DNA of 64,000 nucleotides, from the NCBI GenBank assembly GCA_947305775.1, contig CAMZEN010000009.1, positions 1 to 64,000 on the forward strand, written 5' to 3'. This document shows positions 28,475 through 38,034 of this stretch, one piece after another. The number at the start of each line of letters is the position of its first letter. The stretch's first letter is position 1. The DNA comes from an uncultured Verrucomicrobiota bacterium (GTDB taxonomy: Bacteria; Verrucomicrobiota; Kiritimatiellia; RFP12; UBA1067). Under the pieces are notes generated by a model that saw only the letters and a program-made list of their open reading frames with translations, ran no database searches and was not told the DNA's origin. A program made the position numbers and the translations under genes.

Positions 28475-29629
28475 TTAGGTGTCGTAGTAGATTCCGCCTG
28501 TCTCCGGGTCTACCTTGAGTGTGTAGGTAGACTTGCCAAAGAACTTCCAAAGGACGGTGCCAGCGCCGCCGACAAGTGCGAGTACGAGCGCAATAAGCCA
28601 TCCGTAGTTTGACGCATCGGCGGGGTCGCTCGTCCAAACCTTTGTACCGTCCTTGTAGAGCGACACAACGGGGTAGGAGTTGGTCGTCACCGTCGTCACG
28701 ATGTTCGTCACGCCGCCCTCGACCGTCTCGGTCGTATTGGTGAAGTATGCGTAGCTCTCAGAGAGCGCAAGGCATATCCCGGCAGATGGGATTGCCGCGC
28801 CCACATCGGCGAATACCACGCAGTCAGACAGGTCTGCCGGAGGCGACACCGCCGCCACGGCGTTAGTGAAGTTGACGTTGTTGGTAAGCGAGGCGTAGGA
28901 ATCTGGGAGTGCAGACACCTCATTTGCCGTGTAGGTCGGTTTCGTCTGGGCCTTGGCCCATTGCGGCACGGTCGGGTCTGTTTCCAGCGAGTTCAGCTCG
29001 CTCGTCTGGACTGCGTTGACCGCCTTGTTGCTGACGGTCGAATAGTTGCCAGGCGTGACTTCGGCAAGCTCGGAGCGGCGGACGATGCCAGACTGGGAAG
29101 AGGTGTCAAAGAGATAATCGGTCGCGGTGCCGTTTCGCTTGACCTCGACGCCGTCGTAGGTATAGGTCGTCATGTTGTTGTCGTTCATCGTCGAGGCCGT
29201 GACGCGCAAACCGCCGACTATCTTGCCGCCCGACATGCCGGCGAGAACCTTGATGTGGCGGCCGGCGTTGCCTTGCACGCCGAGCCAGTTTTCGGCGGCC
29301 GGGCAGATCTCGTTAAGGATATAGCTAGGTTTCGAGGCGGCCTTGGCCCAAGACGACACGGTCGGGTCGGTCTCGGTGCGCAGCAGGCCGTTGGTGGCGG
29401 ACGTGACGACGGTATCGGTGTAGTTCGTCGCCGCCGCCGCGGCGACGACAATACCCTCGCGGAGAGTAGAGACGACGGAGTCGGTATAGTTGGTGGCCGA
29501 CAACGCTGCGCTGGCAACGGCCTGCGATATCTTGTTGGTGACGAAGTTCTCGGTCGCCGTCCGCACGGGCGCGGCGGCTGCGGTCAGGATCGCTGCAAGC
29601 GCGGCCATTAGTGTTGCGGTTCTTTTCAT
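28475..29629 (-). CDS. Phage tail fibre/structural-like protein with signal-like N-terminus
   Basis: Repeated 'ATNYTDSVVSTLREG / ATNYTDTVVTSATNG' and 'ETDPTVPQWAKAQTKP' typical of phage tail proteins; C-terminal TM. Confidence 0.65.
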   Translation of the reverse strand: MKRTATLMAALAAILTAAAAPVRTATENFVTNKISQAVASAALSATNYTDSVVSTLREGIVVAAAAATNYTDTVVTSATNGLLRTETDPTVSSWAKAASKPSYILNEICPAAENWLGVQGNAGRHIKVLAGMSGGKIVGGLRVTASTMNDNNMTTYTYDGVEVKRNGTATDYLFDTSSQSGIVRRSELAEVTPGNYSTVSNKAVNAVQTSELNSLETDPTVPQWAKAQTKPTYTANEVSALPDSYASLTNNVNFTNAVAAVSPPADLSDCVVFADVGAAIPSAGICLALSESYAYFTNTTETVEGGVTNIVTTVTTNSYPVVSLYKDGTKVWTSDPADASNYGWLIALVLALVGGAGTVLWKFFGKSTYTLKVDPETGGIYYDT

Positions 29630-30126
29630 CGTTCTATGCCCTCCGAATCGACGCCGACGCTGATTTCACCGAGGTCGTTTACTTCTGCGGTCAGTTTGTG
29701 ATACAAGCCCGTCGCCGGGTTGCGGATGTAGGTGTCGGCGGGGATGATCTCTGGCGGCACGGGCGAGCCGTCCGCCGGATTGTCGCGCACAATGAGCGGC
29801 CCCGTTCCGAGCCACCTTGCGTTGCCGTTCGTGTCCATGCCGAGGACGTGGTATTCGAGGGCGTCGGACAAATCGGGGAAGAAGAAGGGCGCAAGGTAGC
29901 AGCGAAACGTGCCGTCCTCTTGGCGTGTCGTCGCCGCCGTGAAGTTCGTGCGGGGCTGATGGGTGGTCGGGTCGTCTGTGCGCCCGATCTGGACGGTCAT
30001 GCCGTCTATGTCGTCGGGGATGTCGCCGACGATCCTGAAAACCGCCGAGGACAGTTTGCCGACGAAACAGGTCTCCAGCGGCCTGTTCAATCGGTCGGCG
30101 CGTATTGTGACTTGGTTTTCTTTCAT
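29626..30126 (-). CDS. Phage tail/baseplate-associated hypothetical protein
   Basis: ATGA overlap with neighbour; position in tail module. Confidence 0.55.
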   Translation of the reverse strand: MKENQVTIRADRLNRPLETCFVGKLSSAVFRIVGDIPDDIDGMTVQIGRTDDPTTHQPRTNFTAATTRQEDGTFRCYLAPFFFPDLSDALEYHVLGMDTNGNARWLGTGPLIVRDNPADGSPVPPEIIPADTYIRNPATGLYHKLTAEVNDLGEISVGVDSEGIER

Positions 30127-30179
30127 GCGGCGGCGTTCCTTTCTACCTTTGGCGGGAAGGTCAAATTGCCGCGGCGGAA

Positions 30180-30413
30180 TCAGGACGGCGGATTAAACGG
30201 AACGGCCACGCAGTTCGCCGCATCCGTGTAGCAGCCGCCGTTCCTGAAAAATCCATTTATCGCCATAGCCAGCGCGTTCGGGTCTACGCCGATCGTGATC
30301 TTGCCTTGCGACTTTTCAATCTTGACGAGCCATCCGGGTTCAAGGTTCGTGACGGCGGCGAGTTCCTTCATGTCCTCGCCCGTCACTTGCGTTATGTACT
30401 TTTTCGGCGTCAT
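30180..30413 (-). CDS. Phage hypothetical protein
   Basis: Start overlaps upstream gene (ATGA); colinear. Confidence 0.5.
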   Translation of the reverse strand: MTPKKYITQVTGEDMKELAAVTNLEPGWLVKIEKSQGKITIGVDPNALAMAINGFFRNGGCYTDAANCVAVPFNPPS

Positions 30414-30760
30414 GACACCCACCCCGAATCGTAGGATCCCACTTTGCCGCGCACCTGTATCGTCTCGCTTGTCGTCGTCAGGGCGTAAAGGTTCGAGCCG
30501 TCTATCTGCGAGTACGACGTGGAGGATCGCGTACCACGGCAAGCGGGCTCGACCATTCCGCCGGGCCATGTCCAAAAATCGAGGTTCATGTTGCCCGCCG
30601 CCGCCTGTGCCGTCGCAAGGCTCACGCCGTTCTTCTGGTTCACGGTCGTCGTCGTGCGCTGGTAGGTGCAGTATGCCCCGCCGGTGGAGGGGCCGTTCGA
30701 CCTGAGCGAAACGACTGAGCCGCCGCCCGTCGTCACTCCGCTGCCTGAATAGTAGCCCAT
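30410..30760 (-). CDS. Phage tail hypothetical protein
   Basis: ORF in tail module. Confidence 0.5.
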   Translation of the reverse strand: MGYYSGSGVTTGGGSVVSLRSNGPSTGGAYCTYQRTTTTVNQKNGVSLATAQAAAGNMNLDFWTWPGGMVEPACRGTRSSTSYSQIDGSNLYALTTTSETIQVRGKVGSYDSGWVS

Positions 30761-30761
30761 T

Positions 30762-31457
30762 TTACACCATCTCCTTTCTCGCCTCGACTGAATAGCGGAT
30801 GTAGTCGCAGTCGCGCACGGTGCGCGGTACGCCGAGCAGCGTAAAGCCGCCCGCCTCCTTCATCGTCGGCGCGGATTCGCCGTTCGCCGCAAGCGTCTCG
30901 GCTGACAGTTCGTACCGCCCGCACACGATGTCGGACGCGCACGGCATGAGGTTCTCTTCGCAGACTACAGGGTTGCACGTTCCGACAACCGCGACGCGCT
31001 GCATCTCGCCGCCGCCTCTGATCGCGTTCAGCAGGTTCTGCGCCCGCGCCCGCGCGACGACAGGGACGGAAACGTTGAACTTGTTGGCGTTGACCGTGAA
31101 GTTGTTGACGGCGTTCGCGCCCTCGTTCGCCACGGCGGAAACGGTCACAATCGGGAACTTGCCGACTTCCGTGACGATCTCGACGGCGACGATCATGTAG
31201 CCGGAGACCGTCATGCGCCTGGACACGATGGTCGCGGCGAACGCCTCGCCGAGCTTGACGGAGATTGTCGTATTTGCCTTTACAAGATAGGTCACCTGCG
31301 GGTTGCGCCAGATGCCGCCCGTCTCGTTCACGTTGCTTTCGTATTTGCCGCCGTGGGCGACGGCGACGCGGTGGTAGGTGTCGCCAGACTGCGACTCAAT
31401 CGGGACGAGCGCGGACGAGCCGAGGTTGAAATAGTCTGTTATGGTTGCCAACGCCAT
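30762..31457 (-). CDS. Tail-tube-like protein, paralog 3
   Basis: Resembles the two upstream tail-tube-like proteins ('GYMIVAVEIVTEVGKFPIVTVSAVANEGANAVNNFTV...ARAQNLLNAI'). Confidence 0.6.
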   Translation of the reverse strand: MALATITDYFNLGSSALVPIESQSGDTYHRVAVAHGGKYESNVNETGGIWRNPQVTYLVKANTTISVKLGEAFAATIVSRRMTVSGYMIVAVEIVTEVGKFPIVTVSAVANEGANAVNNFTVNANKFNVSVPVVARARAQNLLNAIRGGGEMQRVAVVGTCNPVVCEENLMPCASDIVCGRYELSAETLAANGESAPTMKEAGGFTLLGVPRTVRDCDYIRYSVEARKEMV

Positions 31458-31459
31458 GT

Positions 31460-33187
31460 CTACCCCTTTATCTGCAAGAGTTCGTCCAGCTTCGCCGCAA
31501 GGTCGGCGGTGTTCTTCTCGATCTCGGCGAGGTGGCGTTCCGCCTGTTCCTTTTCCTCGCGGGCAAGGGCGACGCGGCGGACGGCCTCGTCGTCTACCGA
31601 TAGATTCTCTGCGGTGCGCCAGTCGCGGCGGCGGTCTTTCAGGCGCGAGAAATCCTTCTCGAACTGCTTGCGGGCGGCGGCGTCCGCTTTTTCTTCCTCC
31701 AGCTGCGCGGCCATCGAGTCCTTGTCTCTGTACCAGCCCCACGCCTGTTGGAGTTTGGACTCGGCGGCGGCAATCTTCGACAGCTCTTTGTTCTCGGCTT
31801 GCCGTTCTTCGGCGAGGAGCCTCTGGTGGTCGCGTATCCTGTCGGCGAGTTCCTTCTGCCGCTCCCGTTCGCGGCGGGCGGCTTCCTGCGCGTCAAGCCG
31901 GGCGCGTTCGGCGGCGGCCTTCTCTGCGGCTTTGCGCTCGGCCTCCGCGCGTTTCTCGGCGGCGGCCTTGTCGGCGGCTTCCCTCGCCTTGACGGCCTCT
32001 TGCTCCTTTGCCGCCTTTTCGTTCACGGCCTTGAGCGCAATAGCCGCCAACTCGACTTCCAAAGCCTCGCGGCGTTTCTGTGCGGCTTCCAGCGCGGCCT
32101 CCTCCTTCTTGATCCTTTCGTCGGCGTTGAATCCAACGCCACGCGCCTCCTCAATCTTTGCGCCTACTGATCGCCGCAACTTTCGCTGCGCTTTCTGTTG
32201 TTCGGGATCTTCAAATTCCCATCCCTGCGACAAATTCGCCTTTGCGTCTCTAAGCCGTTTCACCTCCTCCCATGCAGCTTCGCTTTCGCGCTTGGCAATG
32301 TCGAGCCGCCGTTGCGCTTCGGCGATTTCCGCGTCGGCCTTGGCGCGGGCGGACTTTGCGCCCGCCTCGGACGACAATGCGTCAGCGTCCGAGTTGACGA
32401 TTGCCGTGTCCTCGCCCGCCGCGATTCGTTTCTGCCTGTTGAGTTCTATCGTCGCCTTGGTTAGACGTTCGGTGAGGTCGATTTCGTTCTTGCGGGCGTC
32501 GAGTCCGGCCTTTGCCGCCTCTCGTTCGGCATTGGCAGCGTCGGCTATGGCGATTTTATAGTCGTTCACCTTCTCGGTCAGCAGGTTTAGCGTGTCAACC
32601 ACGGCCTTTCGCTGTTCCTCGACCCGTTCCTTGTGCTTCTGCCATGCGCTCTGGATTGCGCCGATTACCATGCGGACGCCCGCCGCGCCGATCTCCCAAA
32701 TGCCGCCAGTGAATATATTGGTCAGCGTCTTGCCGAGAAACCCCGTCCCTTGTGTCAATGTCCGTATGGCCGCCGACAGTTTGCCGACGCCTTTGACGGA
32801 CTGTTCCGCGCCGTTGCCGACGTCACGCATTGCCTTGGCTGCCTTGGCGTCAGCCGCCGCCTTCGACGCGGCGCGAATCTTCGCGCGGAGTTCTTCGAGT
32901 TTTCGTGCGGCTTCCTGTGAATCCTTCCGCACGTCTTGAAGAAAGTCGCCGAGCGATTTGTAGGTGTTGCCCATTGCCCTTGCCGCCTTGTCGGCGGCGG
33001 CGGACATATCGACTGCGACGTTGGATGCGTGGCTGTGGATGGACTTTGACAGTTCGGCGTTGCACTCCATGAGCCACTTGTTGGATTTCTCCAAATCGGC
33101 GGCCATCCTGTCTAGTGCGGCGGACGCCTGCGACACGCCGGACGGATCAAAACCCGATGCAATCTTGATTTTTATTTCGCGGCCCAT
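31460..33187 (-). CDS. Tape-measure-like coiled-coil tail protein
   Basis: 575 aa, long Ala/Lys/Glu coiled coil, central hydrophobic 'GTGFLGKTLTNIFTGGIWEIGAAGVRMVIGAI'; in tail module. Confidence 0.65.
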   Translation of the reverse strand: MGREIKIKIASGFDPSGVSQASAALDRMAADLEKSNKWLMECNAELSKSIHSHASNVAVDMSAAADKAARAMGNTYKSLGDFLQDVRKDSQEAARKLEELRAKIRAASKAAADAKAAKAMRDVGNGAEQSVKGVGKLSAAIRTLTQGTGFLGKTLTNIFTGGIWEIGAAGVRMVIGAIQSAWQKHKERVEEQRKAVVDTLNLLTEKVNDYKIAIADAANAEREAAKAGLDARKNEIDLTERLTKATIELNRQKRIAAGEDTAIVNSDADALSSEAGAKSARAKADAEIAEAQRRLDIAKRESEAAWEEVKRLRDAKANLSQGWEFEDPEQQKAQRKLRRSVGAKIEEARGVGFNADERIKKEEAALEAAQKRREALEVELAAIALKAVNEKAAKEQEAVKAREAADKAAAEKRAEAERKAAEKAAAERARLDAQEAARRERERQKELADRIRDHQRLLAEERQAENKELSKIAAAESKLQQAWGWYRDKDSMAAQLEEEKADAAARKQFEKDFSRLKDRRRDWRTAENLSVDDEAVRRVALAREEKEQAERHLAEIEKNTADLAAKLDELLQIKG

Positions 33188-33228
33188 ATTGTCACGCCCT
33201 CCCGATGTGTGGTATAATGCTCCGCGTC

Positions 33229-33426
33229 ATGCCGTACATCAAAGACAAACCCATGCGCAACGATGCGCAACCCTCGCCGTGCGAAGTCTGCCAATACGGC
33301 AAGATGAGCGCGGAGTGCAGGGGGTGTCCGCACAATGGCCCGCAGACTTGGGGCGAAATATTTATGATGTGTGCATTCGTCATTGTTCTTGCCGTGTTGC
33401 TCGGTGTTGCCGCTGCGGCCTTATGA
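33229..33426 (+). CDS. Small Cys-rich single-TM protein (moron-like)
   Basis: Plus-strand ORF in a minus-strand block; 'CEVCQYGKMSAECRGCPH...' then TM; TATAAT at 33213-33218. Confidence 0.55.
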   Translation: MPYIKDKPMRNDAQPSPCEVCQYGKMSAECRGCPHNGPQTWGEIFMMCAFVIVLAVLLGVAAAAL

Positions 33427-33546
33427 ATCAATCATCGTTAGCCGCCGCGTTCCATCTGCATTCTCTTTCACATTTGGCGTTTCGGTCAAAATGACAACCG
33501 CCCCGGGGGCGGCGCGGAAGGCAAGCGAGAGATAAGAGCAAGACGC

Positions 33547-34281
33547 TTAGGAAAGCGGAGCGTCGCCGCTTCGCTCGGCTTTCTCGGCGCGTAGCCTCGC
33601 CGTGATCGCGTTCAACGTCGCAAGGTAGTCGGCGTGTGCCCGTGCGCTCGTCTTCGTCATTTCCATGCCCGCCTGTACGTGAGCCGCGTAGATCATGCCG
33701 CGCAAGCGAGAAGGGGTCTGGCACATGAGGTCGTCGAAGGTGAGGCCTGTCGCCGCCGCCGCTTGCGAAAGCGTCTCCTCCAGCGCGGCGAAGTTCCTCT
33801 GTTCCCGCTTGTCGGGCGTCTCGTTCTTCTCGCGCTCCTTTGCGATGTCCGTCTTTTCCGGCTTCGGGTCTTCGATCCCGACCGCCGCGTAGTAAACGGC
33901 GGCATCCACCTCGGCCTTGGTCGCGGCCACGCCGCCGACAAAGTGGCCGAGGGCGCGTTGTATCTCGTCGGGATCGTGCAAGTTGTCAAGATAGCCGCGC
34001 TTCCTGCCGTGTGCGCAAGCGAACGCGAAAAGCCAGTCTGCGGTCGCCTCGTCGTCGGCGTACCGCTTCGCGTAGCCGTACCAGTAGAACGCCGCCATGG
34101 TAGGCTCCCAGAACACAACGCCCCCCGCAACGGCGAAGCGGGGCGCGTTGTAGGCGGTCGTCTCCGGGCCGTCTGTGATCTTTAGTGCAAGCGCGTGGAG
34201 GCGGATGACGTCCTCGTCGGACGGGGCAAGCCCCTCCGCGCGGAGGTCGTCGAGATCCTCTTTCGCAAGTTGCGAGATCAT
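33547..34281 (-). CDS. Phage tail assembly-like hypothetical protein
   Basis: 244-aa ORF between tape measure and tail tube genes. Confidence 0.55.
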   Translation of the reverse strand: MISQLAKEDLDDLRAEGLAPSDEDVIRLHALALKITDGPETTAYNAPRFAVAGGVVFWEPTMAAFYWYGYAKRYADDEATADWLFAFACAHGRKRGYLDNLHDPDEIQRALGHFVGGVAATKAEVDAAVYYAAVGIEDPKPEKTDIAKEREKNETPDKREQRNFAALEETLSQAAAATGLTFDDLMCQTPSRLRGMIYAAHVQAGMEMTKTSARAHADYLATLNAITARLRAEKAERSGDAPLS

Positions 34282-35066
34282 CTCTGCCCTTCGTCGCTTC
34301 CCGCGTCTTCGCCCGTCTGCACGGCTTCCGCGTCTTCGCCCGTCTGCACGGCTTCACCGCGCAGAGTGGCCGCCGCCATCTCTCGCGGCTCCGATCCCGC
34401 GAGCGACATGGTGGCGGTCGCCGTCTTCGACTGGTAGTCTGCGTCCGGGTCGTTCTCGGCCTGCACTGCCGTCAGCTGCCAGCCGGAACGGGCCGCGAAC
34501 GCAAACTCGCCGGACGGGTCGGACATTGACGCGGACACCTCGACGACGCCGTGGCTCGCGTCGCTGAAGACGGGAACTCCCGCGACCGTCTGCACGTGGG
34601 GATCGACAGAGAACGTGGTGGTCACTTCCCGAAGCGGCGTTGCGTTGGCAAACGCCGATGCCACGTCCTGCGCCCTCGCCTTGGCGAGAACGGTTCCCGA
34701 AAGCGCATAAGTCCGACGCGACGTCGCCGCCGATTCGACTTGCACGCCGGAGACCGTGATCGTCGGAATCTCGCCCGCCGCCGTCTTCACGACGACCTGC
34801 GTTATCATGAGGCTCTTGGCGTTTGCGCCCGTGCCGAAGGTGACGACCGCGCCCAGCGAGATTGCGGACAGATCGACGGTGCCCGTGACAAGATACTCCA
34901 CCGACGGGCTGAACACCTGGCCGTATACGTCGCGGTTCGTCGCGTCGCCGTATTCGTCAACGGCCTCGGCGACAGACGAACTCGCGCCGTCGTTCGAGGA
35001 CTTCACGGCCAGCCCCGTGGTCAGCCCCCAGAAGTTGCGCTTTGCGCTGAATCCTGCATTTGCCAT
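34278..35066 (-). CDS. Tail-tube-like protein, paralog 2
   Basis: Shares 'SLMITQVVVKTAAGEIPTITVSGVQVESAATSRRTY...KARAQDVASAF' with neighbour. Confidence 0.7.
   Translation of the reverse strand: MANAGFSAKRNFWGLTTGLAVKSSNDGASSSVAEAVDEYGDATNRDVYGQVFSPSVEYLVTGTVDLSAISLGAVVTFGTGANAKSLMITQVVVKTAAGEIPTITVSGVQVESAATSRRTYALSGTVLAKARAQDVASAFANATPLREVTTTFSVDPHVQTVAGVPVFSDASHGVVEVSASMSDPSGEFAFAARSGWQLTAVQAENDPDADYQSKTATATMSLAGSEPREMAAATLRGEAVQTGEDAEAVQTGEDAGSDEGQR
34302..34355 (-). repeat. 27-bp tandem duplication at the 3' end of paralog 2 (EAVQTGEDA x2)
   Basis: Direct reading: cgcgtcttcgcccgtctgcacggcttc repeated. Confidence 0.85.
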
Positions 35067-35084
35067 GGTTCGTGCTCCTTTCGA

Positions 35085-35780
35085 TTAGGCGGCGTCCGTT
35101 CCGGAGAGATACTTGATGGAGGTTATGTTGCGCGAAATATAGGCGGCGTCCTGGCGGTTCTCGTCTCCGAGCATGAACACGTCGAACCCATCCGACTTGC
35201 CCCACGATCCGCCGGAGGTCGCCTGAATGATCGTGGCGACAGCCTCGACCTTTCCGTTCGTCACGTCGTGGACGGCCGGCCAGCCGCCAATCGTCTGCAC
35301 GACCGGCTCGATGCTGAAAGTCGTCTCGCAGGAGTTCAACGAGACCGATGCCAGGGAGAATGCGGTCGCCACGTCCTGCGCCTTGCTTCTCGGCGCGACG
35401 CTCATTGCGACAGGATAAGTCCGCTTCGTCGTCGCGCCGTTCTCGACTTGCACGCCGGAGACCGTGATCGTCGGGGGAGTTCCCGCCGCCGTGCGCACGA
35501 CGACCTGCGTAATCATCAGTTTCGATGTCACGTTGTTGACGGTGTACTCCACTACCTTGCCGAGCAGAATCGGGGTGTTCTGATTGGTGAACGCCGCCGT
35601 GACGGCAAACTCGACGGTCGGGTTCAGTGTGCCGCCGATCCTGTCGAACGCCACAACGTCGGCAAGGGCGTTGGCCGCCGTGGCAACCGAATGGCTGCCG
35701 CCCCTGCTGGACGATTTCGGCGTCAGCCCCGCGATCGTGCCCCAGTAGTTGATGGGTGCCGAAAATCCTGAACTTGCCAT
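35085..35780 (-). CDS. Tail-tube-like protein, paralog 1
   Basis: 'KLMITQVVVRTAAGTPPTITVSGVQVENGATTKRTY...SKAQDVATAF'. Confidence 0.7.
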   Translation of the reverse strand: MASSGFSAPINYWGTIAGLTPKSSSRGGSHSVATAANALADVVAFDRIGGTLNPTVEFAVTAAFTNQNTPILLGKVVEYTVNNVTSKLMITQVVVRTAAGTPPTITVSGVQVENGATTKRTYPVAMSVAPRSKAQDVATAFSLASVSLNSCETTFSIEPVVQTIGGWPAVHDVTNGKVEAVATIIQATSGGSWGKSDGFDVFMLGDENRQDAAYISRNITSIKYLSGTDAA

Positions 35781-35834
35781 GATGCTGTTCCTTTCTTGCA
35801 ATGGGACGGGGCAGGCCCCGAACCCCGGTTTTGA

Positions 35835-36308
35835 TTAGGTTGCGCGGCCCGTTATGGTCGCCGCGAAAGATGTACTCCACGAGCCGCCGTTCTCGTCGGC
35901 TTGGTAGTCGGGTTCGTCGCCTTCGTTAAGCTGGAATCCGTCAACGGCGAAGACGTGTACCGCGCCGTCGGCCAGTTCGTCGCCCTCGTCGCCCAACCCT
36001 GTGCAGTTGTCGCCCCGCGCCAAGAAGTCGAACACGGCCCATAGGGCGTTGTAGTTGTCCACGAAAAGGTGCCCGCTCTTGTCGTCGTCTATGGAGACGG
36101 TCAGGATGGCGCGGACGGAAAACACATATTGGGGAATGGGCTCGACAAGCTGGCCGGCAATGTGGACATTCAAGGCAATGCCACTGGACGGGGTTTCGCT
36201 CTTTTCGCCGCCGAGGGCTTTCAGCAAGAGCGACTGGACGGGGACGGTCGCGCCCTCCATCTCTATCGCGGTTTTCAGCTTTCGTGTTATGAGTTCAGCG
36301 GGTGTCAT
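35835..36308 (-). CDS. Tail terminator/completion-like protein
   Basis: Position and size; ATGA overlap with next gene. Confidence 0.5.
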   Translation of the reverse strand: MTPAELITRKLKTAIEMEGATVPVQSLLLKALGGEKSETPSSGIALNVHIAGQLVEPIPQYVFSVRAILTVSIDDDKSGHLFVDNYNALWAVFDFLARGDNCTGLGDEGDELADGAVHVFAVDGFQLNEGDEPDYQADENGGSWSTSFAATITGRAT

Positions 36309-36961
36309 GCCAATTCCTTTCTTGCCTTGGCCAGTCCTTTGTCGATTTGGCCGTCGATATACCGAGTAGCCGCCGCCATTGCTTCGGATAGTGCGGCCTC
36401 CGGCAACGCCTCGCGGATGTAGTCGAGCTTGTTGACGATGAGAACTTCGACGCGGGGGTTCTCGCCCGTGACTATCTCGCGGAGATAGCCCTCGGTCATG
36501 CGCTCGTCGATTTTAGTCTTCGGATTTCCGCCCGTGAGTTCACCGCGCTTGAAGAGGGCTTTCATAAACCAACCCCACGAATGTTTGGCAAGTCCCCAGC
36601 GCGTGTACTGCGCGAAACGTCGCCGCGCCTCGCTGCGCGTGTCCGCTGGCTTGATGTATGTCTTCTCGTCCTGTCCGCCGCGTCTGCGGATCGCCCAGCG
36701 GCGTTGCGGTTTCTGCCCCTTGCCCTTTGGCGTGATGTAGTGCGGCCCCGGCCCGTCGTACTTCGTCACGTCCTTCAGCGGTGCTTGCCGCTTGGCCTTG
36801 GCCGTGCGGGCGCGTAGCCCCTTTATGAGCGCAATCGTGCCGCGCCGGATAGCGACGGCCTGGCTGTTGCCCAATTCGTTGCGGTATCTGCCGCAAGCGC
36901 GGGTGAAGTCGCGAATGGTCGCCTCCGGGACGCTTGCTGAAATGTCAAGGATGGCCGCCAC
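36305..36961 (-). CDS. Head-tail joining / minor tail (HK97 gp10-like) protein
   Basis: Position; basic 218-aa protein. Confidence 0.5.
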   Translation of the reverse strand: MAAILDISASVPEATIRDFTRACGRYRNELGNSQAVAIRRGTIALIKGLRARTAKAKRQAPLKDVTKYDGPGPHYITPKGKGQKPQRRWAIRRRGGQDEKTYIKPADTRSEARRRFAQYTRWGLAKHSWGWFMKALFKRGELTGGNPKTKIDERMTEGYLREIVTGENPRVEVLIVNKLDYIREALPEAALSEAMAAATRYIDGQIDKGLAKARKELA

Positions 36962-36965
36962 GTCG

Positions 36966-37592
36966 TCAGCCCCTTGTGCGGCATTTCAGGATGTACCAGC
37001 CGTCGTGCCGCGTGACGGTGGAGACTTTGAGCGCGAACGGATGGCCGCCGGGCGCAACTTCCAGCACGTCCGACGGTTCGGGGTCGGTGACTTCCGGCCA
37101 GTCGTCGCGGCGGACGGCGACGGTGTAGGCGGTCGCGTAGGTCGGCGCAAGCGCGTCGGCGTAGTTGTCCGCCGTGCCGCTTTCCAGCAAAAGCACGTCG
37201 AGCGCGTGCTTGATGTGGCGGACGCGTCCGTTCTCGCGGCGCGTTCCAGAATATGTCGCGGGGTGCTTGTCGAACGCTGCGGAAAGACCTACGGTGAAGA
37301 GCGCGTTCGCCGGACCCGTGCCGCAATAGGTTACGACGCGGAAGGTCGGGCCAAGCTCCACAGCCTCGCCGATGCGCAGCGCGGGGAAGTCGGCGACGTT
37401 CGCAAGGACGCGGCAGTCCTCTGAAACCTCCGCGTCCGTCACTTCGTCGTCGCCCCGCTGGTGAGTGCCGATGCGCGTCACCGTGGCGGAGCGTTCGCCG
37501 TGGCGGAGGACTTCGGAGCAGCCCGAAAGAGAACTGCCACGAAGTTTCGCGATTGCGGCGATCACGTATTCGCACGGCTTGCGCATCGGCAC
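36966..37592 (-). CDS. Phage head-tail connector hypothetical protein
   Basis: ORF in structural module. Confidence 0.5.
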   Translation of the reverse strand: MPMRKPCEYVIAAIAKLRGSSLSGCSEVLRHGERSATVTRIGTHQRGDDEVTDAEVSEDCRVLANVADFPALRIGEAVELGPTFRVVTYCGTGPANALFTVGLSAAFDKHPATYSGTRRENGRVRHIKHALDVLLLESGTADNYADALAPTYATAYTVAVRRDDWPEVTDPEPSDVLEVAPGGHPFALKVSTVTRHDGWYILKCRTRG

Positions 37593-37607
37593 GTTTCCTT
37601 CTCGCCG

Positions 37608-37958
37608 TTAGGCGCAGACGACCTCGAACGTGAGATCGGTCGAGCCGACCGCCGCGCGGGTATAGCCCAGGAGCGTCGCGTTCGTGCTGGTCTTCGAGAC
37701 AAGCCCCGTCGCGTCCACGATGTAGATCGCAACGCCGGCATTCGTCGAGCCGAGGGCGTCGTCGGTCGTGACCTCGATCACCTCGCCGCGCTGAAGCACC
37801 TTCAACGTGGATGCCTCGTTCGCGGCGATGTCCCAGAGGGCGAGGCCGAACACCCCGCCGACCTTGACGATGGTCCCGGCGGGCGTAGCGCTGCCAGGCT
37901 TGTAGTCGATGGTGTCGCCAGTCTTACGGAACTTGGCGAGATTGGAAGAGATAGCCAT
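37608..37958 (-). CDS. DUF2190-like capsid decoration protein
   Basis: 'YKPGSATPAGTIVKVGGVFGLALWDIAANEASTLKVLQRGEVIEVTTD'. Confidence 0.7.
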   Translation of the reverse strand: MAISSNLAKFRKTGDTIDYKPGSATPAGTIVKVGGVFGLALWDIAANEASTLKVLQRGEVIEVTTDDALGSTNAGVAIYIVDATGLVSKTSTNATLLGYTRAAVGSTDLTFEVVCA

Positions 37959-38034
37959 TTTCAGTTTTCCTTTCTTGAGTGGTTCAAAGGTTGGGTGCGG
38001 CGGCACCTTTGGATTGTCACCGCACCCGCCCAAA

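Noticed and set aside
31353-32561. 402-aa plus-strand Ser/Ala/Arg-rich ORF opposite the tape-measure-like gene
   Set aside because: Low-complexity antisense of a coiled coil.
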